Positions 35,887 through 47,657 of a stretch of DNA of 64,000 nt are shown here, one piece after another. Location of the stretch: positions 119,486 to 183,485 of the forward strand of contig QXEO01000244.1 of the NCBI GenBank assembly GCA_007115705.1, written 5' to 3'. The notes beneath the pieces were generated by a model. The model had not been told where the DNA came from and ran no database searches. It saw only the letters and a list, made by a program, of their open reading frames with translations. Numbering within the stretch: the first letter of the stretch is position 1; each line of letters begins with the position of its first letter. Made by a program: the position numbers and the translations under genes. This stretch comes from Dactylis glomerata (lineage: Eukaryota > Streptophyta > Magnoliopsida > Poales > Poaceae).

Positions 35887-36610
35887 GCATGTGCTTTAGA
35901 CTTCGGAGGATCATGGAAAGAACACTTACCACTAGCAGAGTTCTCTTATAACAATAGTTACCAAAGCAGCATTCAAATGGCACCATTTGAAGCACTTTAC
36001 GGGAGGAAGTGCCGATCACCTATTTGTTGGTATGAACCAGGAGCCAGTAAGGAGTTTCATCCAGACTACGTCAAAGAGAAACAACATGCAATTGATGTCA
36101 TTCGAGACCAACTAAAGATTGCACAAAGTCGACAGAAAAGCTATGCAGATTCCAAGAGGAGGATATGGGAACCTCAGGTTGGGGACATGGTTTATCTAAG
36201 GGTTAGCCCCATGAAAGGAGTACATTGTTTTGGAGTCAAAGGAAAGCTTAGCCCAAGATATACTAGACCATTTAAGATTTTGAGTCAGAGTCGAGGAGTA
36301 GCCTTTGAGTTAGAACTGCCAAAGGAACTATCAAAAGTTCACAGCTTCTCAACTTCGCAAATGTATGAAGACACCAGAAGAAACTATATCTTACGATGAG
36401 GTCGAAGTGCAAGCTGATTTGACCTATGTTGAAGAACCATCAAGGATTTTGGCAGAGAATTGGAAGCAACTCCGTAATAGAGCCATCAAGTATTGCAAAG
36501 TACAATGGAAACATCACCCGGAAAGAGAAGCTACTTGGGAAAAGGAAGAGGATTTAAGAACAGCCTATCCAGATTTCTTTAGGTACATCTTACCCCAAAC
36601 TTTGGGATGA
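35887..36610 (+). pseudogene. C integrase C-part and chromodomain
   Basis: The in-frame continuation after the TGA (35887-36399) carries LPLAEFSYNNSYQSSIQMAP, YGRKCRSPICW and the GPY/F-like module (VGDMVYLRVSPMKG, KLSPRYTRPFKIL). A frameshift near 36370 moves the end into the +1 frame. That frame (to 36610) has a chromodomain-like tail (EEPSRILAENWKQLRNRAIK, VQWKHHPEREATWEKEEDL, YPDFF). Chromodomains of this group target insertion to modified chromatin. Confidence 0.9.
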
Positions 36611-36620
36611 AGTTTATATT

Positions 36621-36633
36621 AAGGGGGGAAGTC
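36621..36633 (+). other. C polypurine tract
   Basis: AAGGGGGGAAGTC directly before the 3' LTR start at 36634; primes plus-strand DNA synthesis. Confidence 0.85.
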
Positions 36634-39600
36634 TGTAACATCCCAGAACGTAGGACAACTCCGGGGTAGATTAGAAGGGCTTTTGTGCATTGCATCTGAA
36701 ATTACGGGATTTTTTTGCGCTTTTATTTCTAAAACCTAGGAGTGATCGAATCTCTCTTCGAGGGGAAATGGTGAACTCTCGAAGTGCGAAAGATTTGGAC
36801 ATGATCTCTTTTGATCCATTGTTGTGAGGAGTGATGACTTAAACCACTAAAACCCTAGCTATAAGCTTTGGAATTTGAACTAATACATAAATCAAGTTGG
36901 AATTTGAATGATTGAATTTTGAATTAAAGGCACATTTAGAAAGGATAAATATTAACCAAGAAAAAGAAATTGAAATTAAACATCAATAAAGTTTAGAGCA
37001 AACTTAAACTTTATTGATCATCACACACACATTACATTGTCTTTACACAATTCATGAATAAAAGAATATTAGAACTTGGAAAGAATCCAAGATAATTACA
37101 TAAAGGAGAAATGGAAGATTACAAGTTATAATTCTAAAAGAAAACTAAGAGTCTTCTTTCTTTCTTTCTTTTCTTCTCTTCTGATCTTGGCACCTACAAC
37201 CAAATAAAGGAAACAACAATTTGCCAAGATCACATTTGCCAAGTGGCATTCAAAAATAACAAGCCACTGTAGATAAACATCACAAGGTTGATCTTATCAC
37301 CAAGGCTCGGGTAGAAATATCCCAAACCAGCCGAGATGGGCAAGGCAGCCAAAGCAGCATAGTCACCATATGCATGCACTCAGGTGTCACACACCCAGGT
37401 CACAAGACCAAGTATAAAAGCATCACAGTGGTGAAACTGGCTCGGCTAAAGCCCACAGTCGACCAAGAACAGCACCACCACACCACCAGCAGCAACACCA
37501 AGAACATCATCATCATCAAGAACACACCACCACCACTGAATCACCACCACACAATCAACCCTGCTCATGTGTTGAGTAATAGGGAAGATTCACACCCAGC
37601 ACATCATCAGATAAACCATCCAGCAAAGCCAAAGACCAACATGGTCACATAGTTCGACTAGGAACTAGGTCAAGTAGCTAGGAGGAGCAGGCTTGCCACA
37701 AGAAGCAGGAAATCAGAATATTCCAGAAGAACAAGCTACTCTTCAGCAGCAGGTTATTATTAAACCACAGCACACATGAGTGCTGGGAGAGAACTCACAA
37801 GTTATTCTCCCAGGCAGACTGCACGGAGCACAGCCACACAAAGATCAAGCAAAGCTTGATGTAACAAAGGCTTTGGTCATCATTTGGATGTCCAGGAGGC
37901 CAAGACCTTGGAGACAAGGCCATCCACAGCACCTAGTCCCTAACACATAACTTATCTGGGAATTTCTCAAAGGAAATACTCACAGAAGTAAGAGCAAGGC
38001 CAGGAGTGGCACATGGGTTGCCTAGCTACCAAGACTAAGGCCTAAAACCTAGAAAACCATCAGCTCTGTCAATTAAAATTGACCAAGTTCAGTTAAGCAT
38101 CTGGGCAAAGTGGACAGGGACACGTTCAATCAAATAACCCACCAGCAAATCACCACAGAGAGTGATCTACTCTCAAGAGCACCCAAACTTAAAACCACAG
38201 TAGCTGTGAACACCTCAAGGAGGCATCACAGTGAAGCAGTTAGCCAAAAGCTACTGCAAGAGCCATAACAGCAGGCTTGAACTATTGCATCACAGCTAGG
38301 CAAAACCAAGCTCAACATAATAGCTACATCATTAAATCAGCACAACAGAAGCACTGCAAGAAAGTGCAGTGAGTCTGTTAACAACACTAGCCACTTAACA
38401 GTACATTCAGAGGTAACTAAAACACATAGATATCCATGCACTTGATCAAATTGATCAAGATTAGCCACTAGCAAGTCAAACAACAACAGCAAGTGATTAA
38501 TTCAACAGTAACAGACCACCAGGATATGCAGTTAACTGAATCAACAAGTTTCAGTTAACAAAGTTAACTGAAACTTTGACTGAAACTAACATTAGCAGCT
38601 AATCAAGCATGATCAAGCTTAACAGTAAGATCATAGAGCTTAAATAACACACATCATAGCCAACTGAATTGCACAGCACCAGTGCAGGTTGGGGAGAAAC
38701 CCCAGTACAGCAGGAGGTAGAGGAATTTGGCCAGCACAAGCTCCAGATGAACATGGCCAGCACAAGCTCCAGGTGAGCTTAGCCAGTGCAAGCTCAAGGA
38801 GGGCTTGGCCAGCACGGAGCAAAGCTCTAGTAGGGCACGGAGCAAAGCTCCAGTGGGCATGGAGCAAGCTCTAGGAGGGGAGCAAGCTCCAGGTGGTTAC
38901 AGAGAGAAGCATAGGAGTAGAAGAAGGGGAGGAGTACTTACACAATGCCCAGGAGATACCACCATGGCATGGCGAGGTAGGGCCCACGCGGCCACGACGG
39001 CATCGAGCCAGGGGAAGTCGCCAACGATACGTCGACGAAGCACCCAACTCACCAAGCCTAGATCTCGCCGTGGACAAGGCCTAGCAGCTCAAGAGCAAGC
39101 TCGAGGTCGCCATGGCCAAGGTCCCGAGCTTCGGAGGTGAAGGGGGATGCGAGCGTCCAGGAGGCAATCGATCAGATCTCGCGGACAGGCAGAATCGCCG
39201 TCGCTTGATCTATCGATTGAGCATCATCTCAGCAGCGGACTCCGGCGGAGCTCGTCGGAATCGAGCGCGGCGGCGGCGAGGCCACCTAGTCGCTAGGGGG
39301 AGCATGAGAGAGAAGGCAACACGGGTGAGCGAGGGGGAAGCGACCGGTCAGGTGGACCGAGCCGCTGGTCGGGTTCGACCAGTAGGCTGGCGCCGACAGG
39401 TGGGCCTGGCCCGACAGGTGGGCCAGGGCTGGCAGAGAGAAAGGTGAGAGGGAGAAGTTTTAATCAAAATTTTAAAAATAGAAATTGAATTAAAGGAAAG
39501 GGTTTTTCTAGAAAAAGCTTTTCAACACCCAATTAAAAGTAGAAAAATAAGTTGAATTTCTACAAAAATAACTTTAATTGATTTTGACCTTTTAAATCAC

Positions 39601-41668
39601 TCAAATAGTGATATTATGAGTAAAAGAAGGTTTATTCATAATTGCCTTATGAAGTTTTCTTTTAAAAAGAAAAACCTCTAGAAATGATTTAAATACTAAA
39701 GTGAAAGAGGTAATAATATTCTTGAAATAAGATCAAGTAAATTCATTCAAGTATTTGACCTTAGTGTTCTTGAATGAATTTCACCTAATATATACTCTGA
39801 TAAAATCATAATTAGAGTATATACACTTATAATAATTCACCAGATAAGAATATTAGGAATGAAAACTTAAAAAGATTCTTTCTTAATTAGAATAGAACTC
39901 ATCATCAAAATTGAACTCCATTCCAGGGTATTAAAGAATATTCTTGAATGAAGCAATTGATAACATATACTCTTTAAAATCATAAAAGGAGTATATAAAC
40001 CCTAGGATAAGAAAAAAATACTTCTAGGGGGTTAAAGGGAATACACACACTATTAAGGAGCATGCATTATTTGAATCTTTAACCATAGCCTTATCGGACA
40101 ATGATGCTGTTTTCCAGAACCCGAGGTCCCGGGTCACTTCAACAAATCCAACTGCACTACCTTGCAGTTTGCAGGCAAGTTCACTCTTGCTCATATCTCT
40201 TGTTTATCTTTAACAAAGTAGTTGCAAATATACCGGTGGTATTATTATTACTATTGCATTAAAAAGCAAAGGTTCTACTTTTCTTGAATGAATCTGACTA
40301 GTGGTTAGCAACCATGGTGGTTGTCGACCTAGGAAGGTGGGCAGTGGGACCATGGTAAGAGTATGGTGGAGGTCCCACTGTACCGGGAATGTTCACCTAG
40401 GACTAATAACCAATGTCGCCAGTGATTCTTGTGCCGTAAAATACGATCAACCATAGGGTCTGGAATGGGACGGGAGAGTCAGCTGTATCTTTTCGCTCAT
40501 GCATATCAACGGATGCGCCGTTTTGGAGCATTCGTCTCCCTGCGAGGAGCTTCGGGATGGGTGGATTCCCCCTAATGAATTCACGATTCTGGCGGTCTAT
40601 GATGGATTGCGGCAACAATGGGGGTAGAGTGCCGAGACCGGTGTTACCAAAAAGCGTAACCATATCCGGTGGGGGTAACTCATTGTCTAGGAAAGGCAAG
40701 TATGCCGAGGTCGGCAACTACCAAAGGGTAGGCCGGCGAGGGTAGCAAACCGAAGTTGGAGCTGCAAAAGGGTGGGTGTGCACGGTCGTGGGAAGGAACA
40801 GTGATTGGCTCGGATCAACGGCTGGGCCCCATACCAAGGAAGTGTGGACGGGAAAGTACGCCCGGTTGTGCAACAAAGTGTTGATCTCCTATGGGTACAA
40901 GTGACCACCTCTGCAGAGTGTACAAAAAGTAACAAGATACTCCCTATTCTGGGAAGGAGCTATGAACACGGCAGGAAAGGAGCCCATCGAAGCTCTAATC
41001 AACTTGTGAAGACTGACGGCCATAGTTCTTTGAATAAAATCAATCTTTGAAGAAATGCTTACAAAAAACTGCATTTGGCCTAAGACTTTCAAGTCTATGG
41101 TCATAGCTAGTGCATCAAACACCTCTATTCTATTAAATGAACTTGTTGGGTAACGCTCGTTACTCACCCCACTCCTTTTTAATCCTTGCTTAGACTCAGA
41201 GGGCCAGTTTGAAGAAACCGAAGGAAGCCCGGAGGACTACGAGGAGGTCTACTACGAAGAACCGAATTTATCCGGAGGAGTCGAAGGCATCGATTACACC
41301 ATCTCCTATGGTCCCGACGAAGGAAAAGAGGGGGAGGCCGACACTTAGAACCGTAGGATAGAAACTTTGGTCGCATCAGACACCTAGAATAAAGCGACTA
41401 GAGTTAGGTATCATGTTTAGTCTACTACTTTCAGTTGTAGCTAAGGTTTGTTGTATCAACTTAGAACCACCTGGTGTTCCTCTTTGGACCGAGGAGGAAC
41501 TGGAGTCCTTTGTAACATTATGGCTTGTAATATTTAGTGCTTGAATAAAGACCGCTATGTTTCTGTTGTACCACTCTGAGGGATGTAATATTTGTGAATT
41601 GGTACTTCACGAGTGTTATGTCAACGACTTGTATACTACAACATGCAGTGGTATGCTGGGTCACCACA
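36634..41668 (+). repeat. C 3' LTR (5035 bp)
   Basis: Same landmarks as the 5' LTR: TGTAACATCC start, His/Thr-rich stretch (37374-37652), GC-rich island (about 38690-39450), AT-rich stretch and GGGTCACCACA end, followed by TATAA. Its length is nearly identical to its partner. Confidence 0.95.
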
Positions 41669-41673
41669 TATAA

Positions 41674-41969
41674 TAAGAGTTAGGCCCAAATATAGACATA
41701 GTCAAAATATGAGTTGATATCATATATAGATATTGTAATTTGTATTAAAACCGACCGGATCCTCCAGACCTGGTCACCTATATATAGGGGCTAGGAGTGG
41801 CCGGCCAGGGATAGATTGAGATTGAGCCAATTGATCACTAGCTTATTCTCGATACACACATCAAGTTTTGCCTTTTTTGTCTGAACCTTTACCTTCGAGT
41901 ACATCCGATGCCCTCTTCCCCCAATCCTAAGTCCTTCATCTAGAACATTTGCCGAGTTAACCCTCGTCA
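41674..41969 (+). repeat. Tat-1 3' LTR, right piece
   Basis: Contains the promoter-like core CTATATATAGG (41779-41789), also present in both Tat-2 LTRs. It ends AACCCTCGTCA, the reverse complement of the LTR start TGACGAGGGTT seen at 46066. Confidence 0.85.
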
Positions 41970-42767
41970 ATAGGTGAATTTATTCCTAGTTGAACCTGAT
42001 GTAGTTATTAATGAGAGCTTTATACTGCATAAGTCATGGTGTGTATGTATACTCAGGTTTGAAGAAGAAGGCATAGTGCGAGGAGAAGAAGAGTTGCAGC
42101 ATTTGGTGATGGAAGATGAGTTCTTGCAAGAGGTCATAAGGTAGGAGAGGGAGTTAGGCGACCAAGCATGAAGGAGGAGGCGCACCAGCACCTACTGTTG
42201 TGCCTAGAGACACTAGGCAGGCGCCATATAGGCATGTGAGCCACATAAGGGTGAACCCATTATGGGTTAGTTTGTATCGAATTGATCGAGTTGAACCAGA
42301 GTTCAGCCGGAGTGGGACCAGGTCCAAGTCGGCGCCCAGCCATGGATGTTGCCCTAAGCCTACCGCCCTCCCCTTGGCCCCTCTCTTAAATAGAGGGCAG
42401 CCCCTAGATTAGATGTTAGACTATGTCAAAACTAAAACCCCTAGATCAGCCGAATTGCTTCAAGCATTCATCTGAACTTTGATATTCCTCTTGTGTTTCG
42501 CTAAGGATTATCAACCCTCTTCATGTGTGTTGTGCTCTGAAGGTCTACTATTGAAATTGTTGTGAGTTATGTCGAACAGCTAATGTGCAAGCGTGTGGTG
42601 TTGCGGATATCCATAGGGCTGAAGATCTGTTGCATCTGGTGACACGGGAGCAGCCAACGAGTTGGTCAGCTACATATGAGTTAACTCCACGTCGCCATTA
42701 TGATCATCACCATGCCACCACCATCATCATCACCTGTTCACTAAGAAGATTAGGCCACCCCTTATCA
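41970..42767 (+). repeat. A2 5' LTR, right part
   Basis: Reverse complement of the A1 LTR at moderate identity. For example, TTTATACTGC at about 42010 corresponds to the segment at 55868 on the other strand. It ends CCACCCCTTATCA. Its left part lies beyond the insertion of Tat-1. Immediately right is TCTTGGTATCAGA, giving a primer site at 42771-42780. Confidence 0.85.
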
Positions 42768-43311
42768 TCTTGGTATCAGATTCCACTATTCCCTCGGTGA
42801 GCAATCCATACATCCATCAATGTAGTTTCGTTGAGAAATTCATAGTTTCCTCATATCCTAGATTGCACCGTTTTGAGTCATAGTTGCTGGTCATTTTTTG
42901 ATTTGCTTCCTTTCTTCCAATCTAAGTCATAGTACTGTCTAGGTTTTGTGTCTGTTTCTTGCCCGAGTCAATTAGGGTTTTAGCCATCATATTGGTCATT
43001 TTTGTTTTGTGTTCTTCGTTGGAGTTGTTTCGGTTGCATAGCTTGGGTAGACCGGATCTCCCAAAGAGTCCCCCGCCTGCATGTTTCTGTTTCAGATCGA
43101 TAGTTTTCCTAGCGAGTCAGTGTTTCTATTCCTGTCCAGCTCCGATCGATCAAAAAAGTGAACTTGCCCGCTCGCCCGACCCCAGACATCCTCCGTGGTC
43201 GAGCGCGGGCATGGCCTCTCTAGTGATCGGGAGTGCTCGCTTGGGCGCAGAGAGCGTCTGTGATATGGGCACGAAGGAGGAGGTGAAGCCCAATTTTAGG
43301 ACTCCACCAAG

Positions 43312-43793
43312 ATGAGGGCAGCTCGTTGTAGATTGGCACACCAGGACGACCTACGATATGTAATGATTTAGTCTAAGGTTGTGTCAGCAATTTATATTTG
43401 TGTTTATGTTATTCTGTAGCCAGGTCAAGTTGTGGGCCACTTAGGGGTTATTTGTGTTTTGGGTTGGGGCTTGTCCAAGCCCAATAGTTTTCTGGCCATC
43501 TATATAAGGAGGCCAGCCAGCTAGGGTTTAGGGAGTTTAGTTGTTTAGTAAAAAACTATCGTGTGCTCCACCGTGTTTCATCCCTCCGAGGAAACAGCGA
43601 TGTCGTGCTATCTGCGAGGGTTCTTGCATCATCAAGGATTATCGAGCTATGATTTGAGGCTTGGTGATCGCATCACGTTGCTTGCTGGATTTGTTCCTCT
43701 TCTTCAGGTGACTTTCTTCACGTTATTGGAAGATTTCTATCCGGGTAGACTCGCTGTGAAGATCGGGACAAAACTTATAGGATCATCGGCTTG
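43312..43793 (+). repeat. LTR-like insertion in A2 leader, related to the mini-element LTR
   Basis: The segment from about 43312 (TGAGGGCAGC, then ATTGGCACACCAGGACGACC) to about 43793 is the reverse complement of the 24943-25493 LTR at recognisable identity. Shared blocks include CCTACGATATGT, the GGGCTTGTCCAAGCCCAATAG region and TATATAAGGAGGCC. The ends are worn and I found no clear duplication, so the limits are approximate. Around it the A2 leader (42781-43311, 43794-44730) is non-coding and resembles the A1 leader. Confidence 0.6.
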
Positions 43794-44730
43794 ATCCTTA
43801 TTAGTCTGGCCCCGAGTGCCCCACTCGTGTGCCTTGTTCGCTCGGCTCGACAGGGCACAAAGCGTGTCTGGCCTCAGGCTCTATGCCCGCCCAAGCCACT
43901 TTGGCCGGATTAAGTTAAAAAAAAGTGAGAGTCAAAAAAACACAAAAGGGGGACGTGAACAGTACATGCCGCACCCATATAAAAAACAAAAGTTTCCAAC
44001 ACTTCTTCGACGCCACATCCTCCCGCGACACATTTTTTTCCGACAAAGTCTCTACTGCGACAGTGTGTTTTTCCAATTAGCCGCTGCCGTGAGCATTTCC
44101 GACGCCGTATATCCTAGCTGGGATACACTTTCTGGCAATTTGCTCTATCGCGACAGCGCCTTTCTGTGATTCGCAGCCGGCCATTTTCCATCGTTGTAAA
44201 CTTCTATCGCGGCATGGTTTTGGTCAAATTTTTCTGCCATGGTGTCCACATAGCGTAATTCCTGCATACTTTGAGCGCTATAGCTACAGCCTTTCTACAA
44301 CATTGTGTTAGGAGCTTACCCATACGAGACTAGCTATTTCATGCTTATCACGCTGCTGTCGTGCGTGTGCGCAATCTTTTGCCTGTTGATTGAGCTTTTG
44401 CTGGTGTCTCTCTTGAGCATTGCAACATATCCTGTTTTTATAGTTGCTTTGCCACGTTCATCTCCACATGTGTGTTTCCTTGGGTGTTTGTTCACACGAT
44501 CAACACTAGGTTTTCTTTGCGGTGTACTTAGAATTCCATACCTACAGGTCCACCATATATCCCTGTTGTCGTGTGATATTTCTTTCCCTCGGTATTCGCT
44601 TGATCACACACTTGCACGAGGTTGTTTGCTGCGAGTGGTAAGCTACATGGTAAGATTCATTGTCTTTTTTGGTTTGGAGTGAGTTGTGAGAGGACACCAC
44701 CACCTTTTTTTCTGCAATAACACACTAATC

Positions 44731-46065
44731 ATGTCTTCTAGTGAAGAAACTATTTTGTAGAAAAAGGATGGGGAGACTGTGGTCACTTGGCGCAAGTATG
44801 AGGCGCTTCGGGATCATTTGAAGCGAGCAATCGATCATTCAGTAGATACGCTTGATGGAGATATTGATGCTGTGAAAACACAATTGGGTAACACTGATAC
44901 CACGGTCAACACCATCCAGACACAAGTTACTGATATTCAGGCTTCCATGGCTCACTTGGAGGCAACGGTAACTCGTTTGACCGGTCTATATGGGCCATTC
45001 AATCAACAATATGTAGATGAAGATTCCATTAGTGACAATGAAGACCTTGTTAATGAGGCTAACAACGCCAAGGTCGTGGTTTTGTTAACCGCAGCCATGG
45101 TTTCCATCCGGCAGGCGTACCGAGACCTCGTCAAGGAGCCCCCCAGGAGGGTGATGGTTTTGGCAGACCCAAGTTCAAAATTCTGAAATTTCTTGGCAAA
45201 GATACAGAGAAGTACCTCAACTGGGAGATGCGCATTGAGTCTTTATGGCGTCTGCATGAGTGCACGGATGATAGAAATATTCGTTTGGCTGTCTCGGAAT
45301 TTGATGAGTATGCTATGGCATGGTGGGATAATGCTATCAGCTTACGTTGTGACAACAACATGGTACCTATCCTTACTTGGCATGATATGACGGCAGAGAT
45401 GCGACATTGTTTTGTGCCGCCCAATTATACACGGTCCCTTTATGATAAGTTGACAAATCTGAAACAAGGGATTAAGCCTGTTGATGAGTACTATCAGGAG
45501 ATGGAGCTGATTATGCAGCGCACGAGGATGTGCAAAACAGCGGAGCAGACTATGCAGCGATTTCTTTCTGAACTTACATATCAGATTCGCCACATTGTTT
45601 GTCATCTTCTGTAAGATGACATGGCTCTGTTGCTGCACCAAGCGTGTGGGGCCAAAGCTTCAGTGGCCGAGGAGGCTAAATCTTCGCGTCCTACTACAAC
45701 CAGGTCATGTTTTTCTTCATGGCCATCATCAGCAGGACATCCTACTATTGGTACACGGGATACAGCGAGCGTGGGAGGTTCCAAGGCGCCCACAGCTGCC
45801 AAGTCAGGCGCACCTTCTGCCAAGTCTGTGGTGCAGCCTGTAATGAGTGGTCCTGGTTCCACTCATTCTACATCTCGGAATAGAGATATGGTTTGTCACA
45901 CTTTTGGTGGGAAAGGTCACTTCAACTGTGACTGTCTAAATGTAGAAGTTATGTTACGTAACCAAGAGACCAACTAGTATGAGACCGGGGATGATGCTGA
46001 TCCATTTGATGAGGACGATGATGATCCAAATGATACATTTTTTGTGACCCGTCAACTAATCCAAC
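44731..46065 (+). pseudogene. A2 gag, decayed
   Basis: ATG at 44731-44733 with TAG at codon 10 (44758-44760), then WRKYEALRDHLKRAIDHS and a long coiled-coil-like head to about 45060. A frameshift near 45065 and stops near 45184 and 45612 follow. The capsid domain is readable at 45228-45600 (IESLWRLHECTDDRNIRLAV, YAMAWWDNAI, LTNLKQGIKPVDEYYQEMEL). The zinc knuckle reads CHTFGGKGHFNCDC, having lost its second Cys. The acidic stretch before protease is interrupted by Tat-2. No ATG lies between the TAG and the gag body. Confidence 0.85.
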
Positions 46066-46400
46066 TGACGAGGGTTAACTCGACAAATGTCCTAGATGAA
46101 GGACTTAGGATCGGGGAGATAGGGCGTCGGATGAATTCGAAGGTAAGGTTAGTCAAAATAGGTTTGTACCGAAAGTAAACTTGGGTGTTCAACCTGGCTT
46201 GCTTTCAATCTGGCCTACACCGTCCCCTCCTGGCCCCTATATATAGGTGGCCAGGTCTCAAGGATTGGGTAGGGTCCGATACAGATTACAATATCGACAT
46301 ACGGTAAGGACTCGTATATCGACTATCATTACAGTTGGGCCTAGCTTAACGGGCCTCAGGGGTACTCAACTAACGGGCTCTATTAGCTATACCCTTGTCA
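46066..46400 (-). repeat. Tat-2 3' LTR (335 bp)
   Basis: TGACGAGGGTTAAC to ATACCCTTGTCA, with CTATATATAGG (46238-46248) as a promoter-like core. The adjoining 46401-46412 (CTCAGGGGCTAC on the minus strand) is the purine-rich priming tract. Confidence 0.93.
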
Positions 46401-46959
46401 GTAGCCCCTGAGATTCTACCAGAATTGCAGATTCAGGTTGAATCTCTAATCTTTAAATCTTCGACTTGATCAATTCTTCGACTTCTTCTTATCTTCAAAT
46501 CTTTGACTTGGTCTTTCGACTTATTTTCATGATAATATTTCGCAAAAGGTTTTGATGAACAAGCCTGACAACTCTGACAGATCAAGAGGTCAGTTAACTG
46601 CCGGAACAGATACTTGCCACCTACTTCAAATTCAATCCCCTTGGATTTGAATTCGGGATACCGGTCAAACCCATTCTTTTGCCGCATTTAGGACTTACAA
46701 AGAATGAATCCCAGTGATTCTCAGGGTACCCAGTGCGTCCACCAGGATTTTCTTTGCGTCATAGACACGGATACATACCAGCAGAGCGCATCCATGTGCG
46801 TATACCAGGCCACACAGGACGGATCCCGGGGTCTTACCTTCGCGATTAATCACGGCATTCGAGTGTCGTTGCAATAACGCAACTCGTGAATCACATGTCG
46901 TAGTCCTATTTGACTGAAAGTATTCAGGTTGTATAACCATGACTTAATAAAAACTCGCT

Positions 46960-47240
46960 CCCGATGGGAGTAAAGATGCTTCATCGAATCTTCATTCACC
47001 TTTTTTGCTCCAGTAGTCATGAATAAATATCGTCGGGTGCGCGCTCAGCGCTCCCGATGGGAGTAGCCCCCGAGGCTATAGTCGAAGAATCTTTCGAGTA
47101 TAGGCTCAAATATAGTGCTCCTCATCTGCATACTTCAACTCGAAATAGTTTTAATGATAAATATCATCGGGGGTGTGCTTCAGCACTTCCCGATGGTAGT
47201 AGCCCCCAAGGCTATAATCAAAGAATCTTTCGGGCATAGT
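46960..47240 (+). repeat. Palindromic repeat units upstream of Tat-2 antisense gene
   Basis: Three CTCCCGATGGGAG-type palindromes (about 46958, 47060 and 47190). The last two lie in a roughly 130-bp direct repeat: (C/A)TCGGG(T/G)G(C/T)G...CAGC(G/A)CT...TAGCCCCC(G/A)AGGCTATA(G/A)TC(G/A)AAGAATCTTTCG. The same units occur on the opposite strand upstream of the Tat-1 gene (15711-16100). The region 46413-46957 is non-coding and matches the Tat-1 segment 16110-16660. Confidence 0.8.
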
Positions 47241-47536
47241 CTCCTTCAGTGATATTCGAATTGTCGGCGCCAATCTTGTTTCCCTCTTTTGATGTCATTC
47301 TTTATTTGGAACTCGCCATATTCGATATTCATCGAATATATGTCACGGTCTTTTTGACCGTTATACTCAGCACCTTTCTCATGACGTCACTGGCTAAATG
47401 TGGCTATACGTCACTTCAATTTGAGCGCGAACCGTTTCATGGGTTGTGCGGTAATTTAATGTTTTCCTGCCCGTTAGTGGGCTGCCGCTTCCGCTCCGTT
47501 CGCCACGTCTCAGCCCATGTTCCTTCGTTGAGAAGG

Positions 47537-47544
47537 TATATAAG
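47537..47544 (+). promoter_or_regulatory. TATA box of Tat-2 antisense gene
   Basis: TATATAAG about 115 bp upstream of the first ATG (47658), followed by a pyrimidine-rich leader including TTTACTGTTTACCAGC that is conserved in Tat-1. It is independent of the LTR promoter and on the opposite strand. Confidence 0.65.
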
Positions 47545-47657
47545 GGGGAAGTAGGCTTTTTTTACTGTTTACCAGCTCTTCTTCTCTGCCGCCACCGCCA
47601 TTGCCAATCTCTACATCTGTCTCTTCTCACGCACAGCCTCCAAGTGCGGATCGATAG

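Larger units (their letters stand above)
16737..41668 (+). mobile_element. C: giant Tekay/Del-type Ty3/gypsy chromovirus
   Basis: Complete element with both LTRs, TG...CA ends, a Met-tRNA primer site, a polypurine tract and the 5-bp duplication TATAA at 16732-16736 and 41669-41673. The order is 5' LTR, extra ORF, gag with two zinc knuckles, protease, RT, RNase H, integrase, chromodomain, 3' LTR. Removing the nested element B and its duplication leaves about 16.26 kb, of which about 10 kb is LTR. Lineage is inferred from RT/integrase style, the C-terminal chromodomain and the TGTAACATCCC LTR start. Breaks in gag-pol (33277, 35884, near 36370) and the B insertion make it non-autonomous now. Confidence 0.95.
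10412..41969 (+). mobile_element. Tat-1: 3' half of a Tat-type element with antisense genes, interrupted by C
   Basis: Same family as Tat-2 (46066-63742) but in the opposite orientation. Remaining parts are the two antisense genes on the minus strand (10566-15320), their upstream repeat region (15700-16660), and the 3' LTR split by element C (16670-16736 and 41674-41969). The 3' LTR starts TGACAAGGGT and ends ACCCTCGTCA. Gag, protease and 5' LTR are absent; the left limit at 10412 abuts the long LTR of another element. It was inserted in the 5' LTR of A2. The base run after it is ATAGG, but the matching duplication lies beyond the lost 5' end. Confidence 0.85.
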
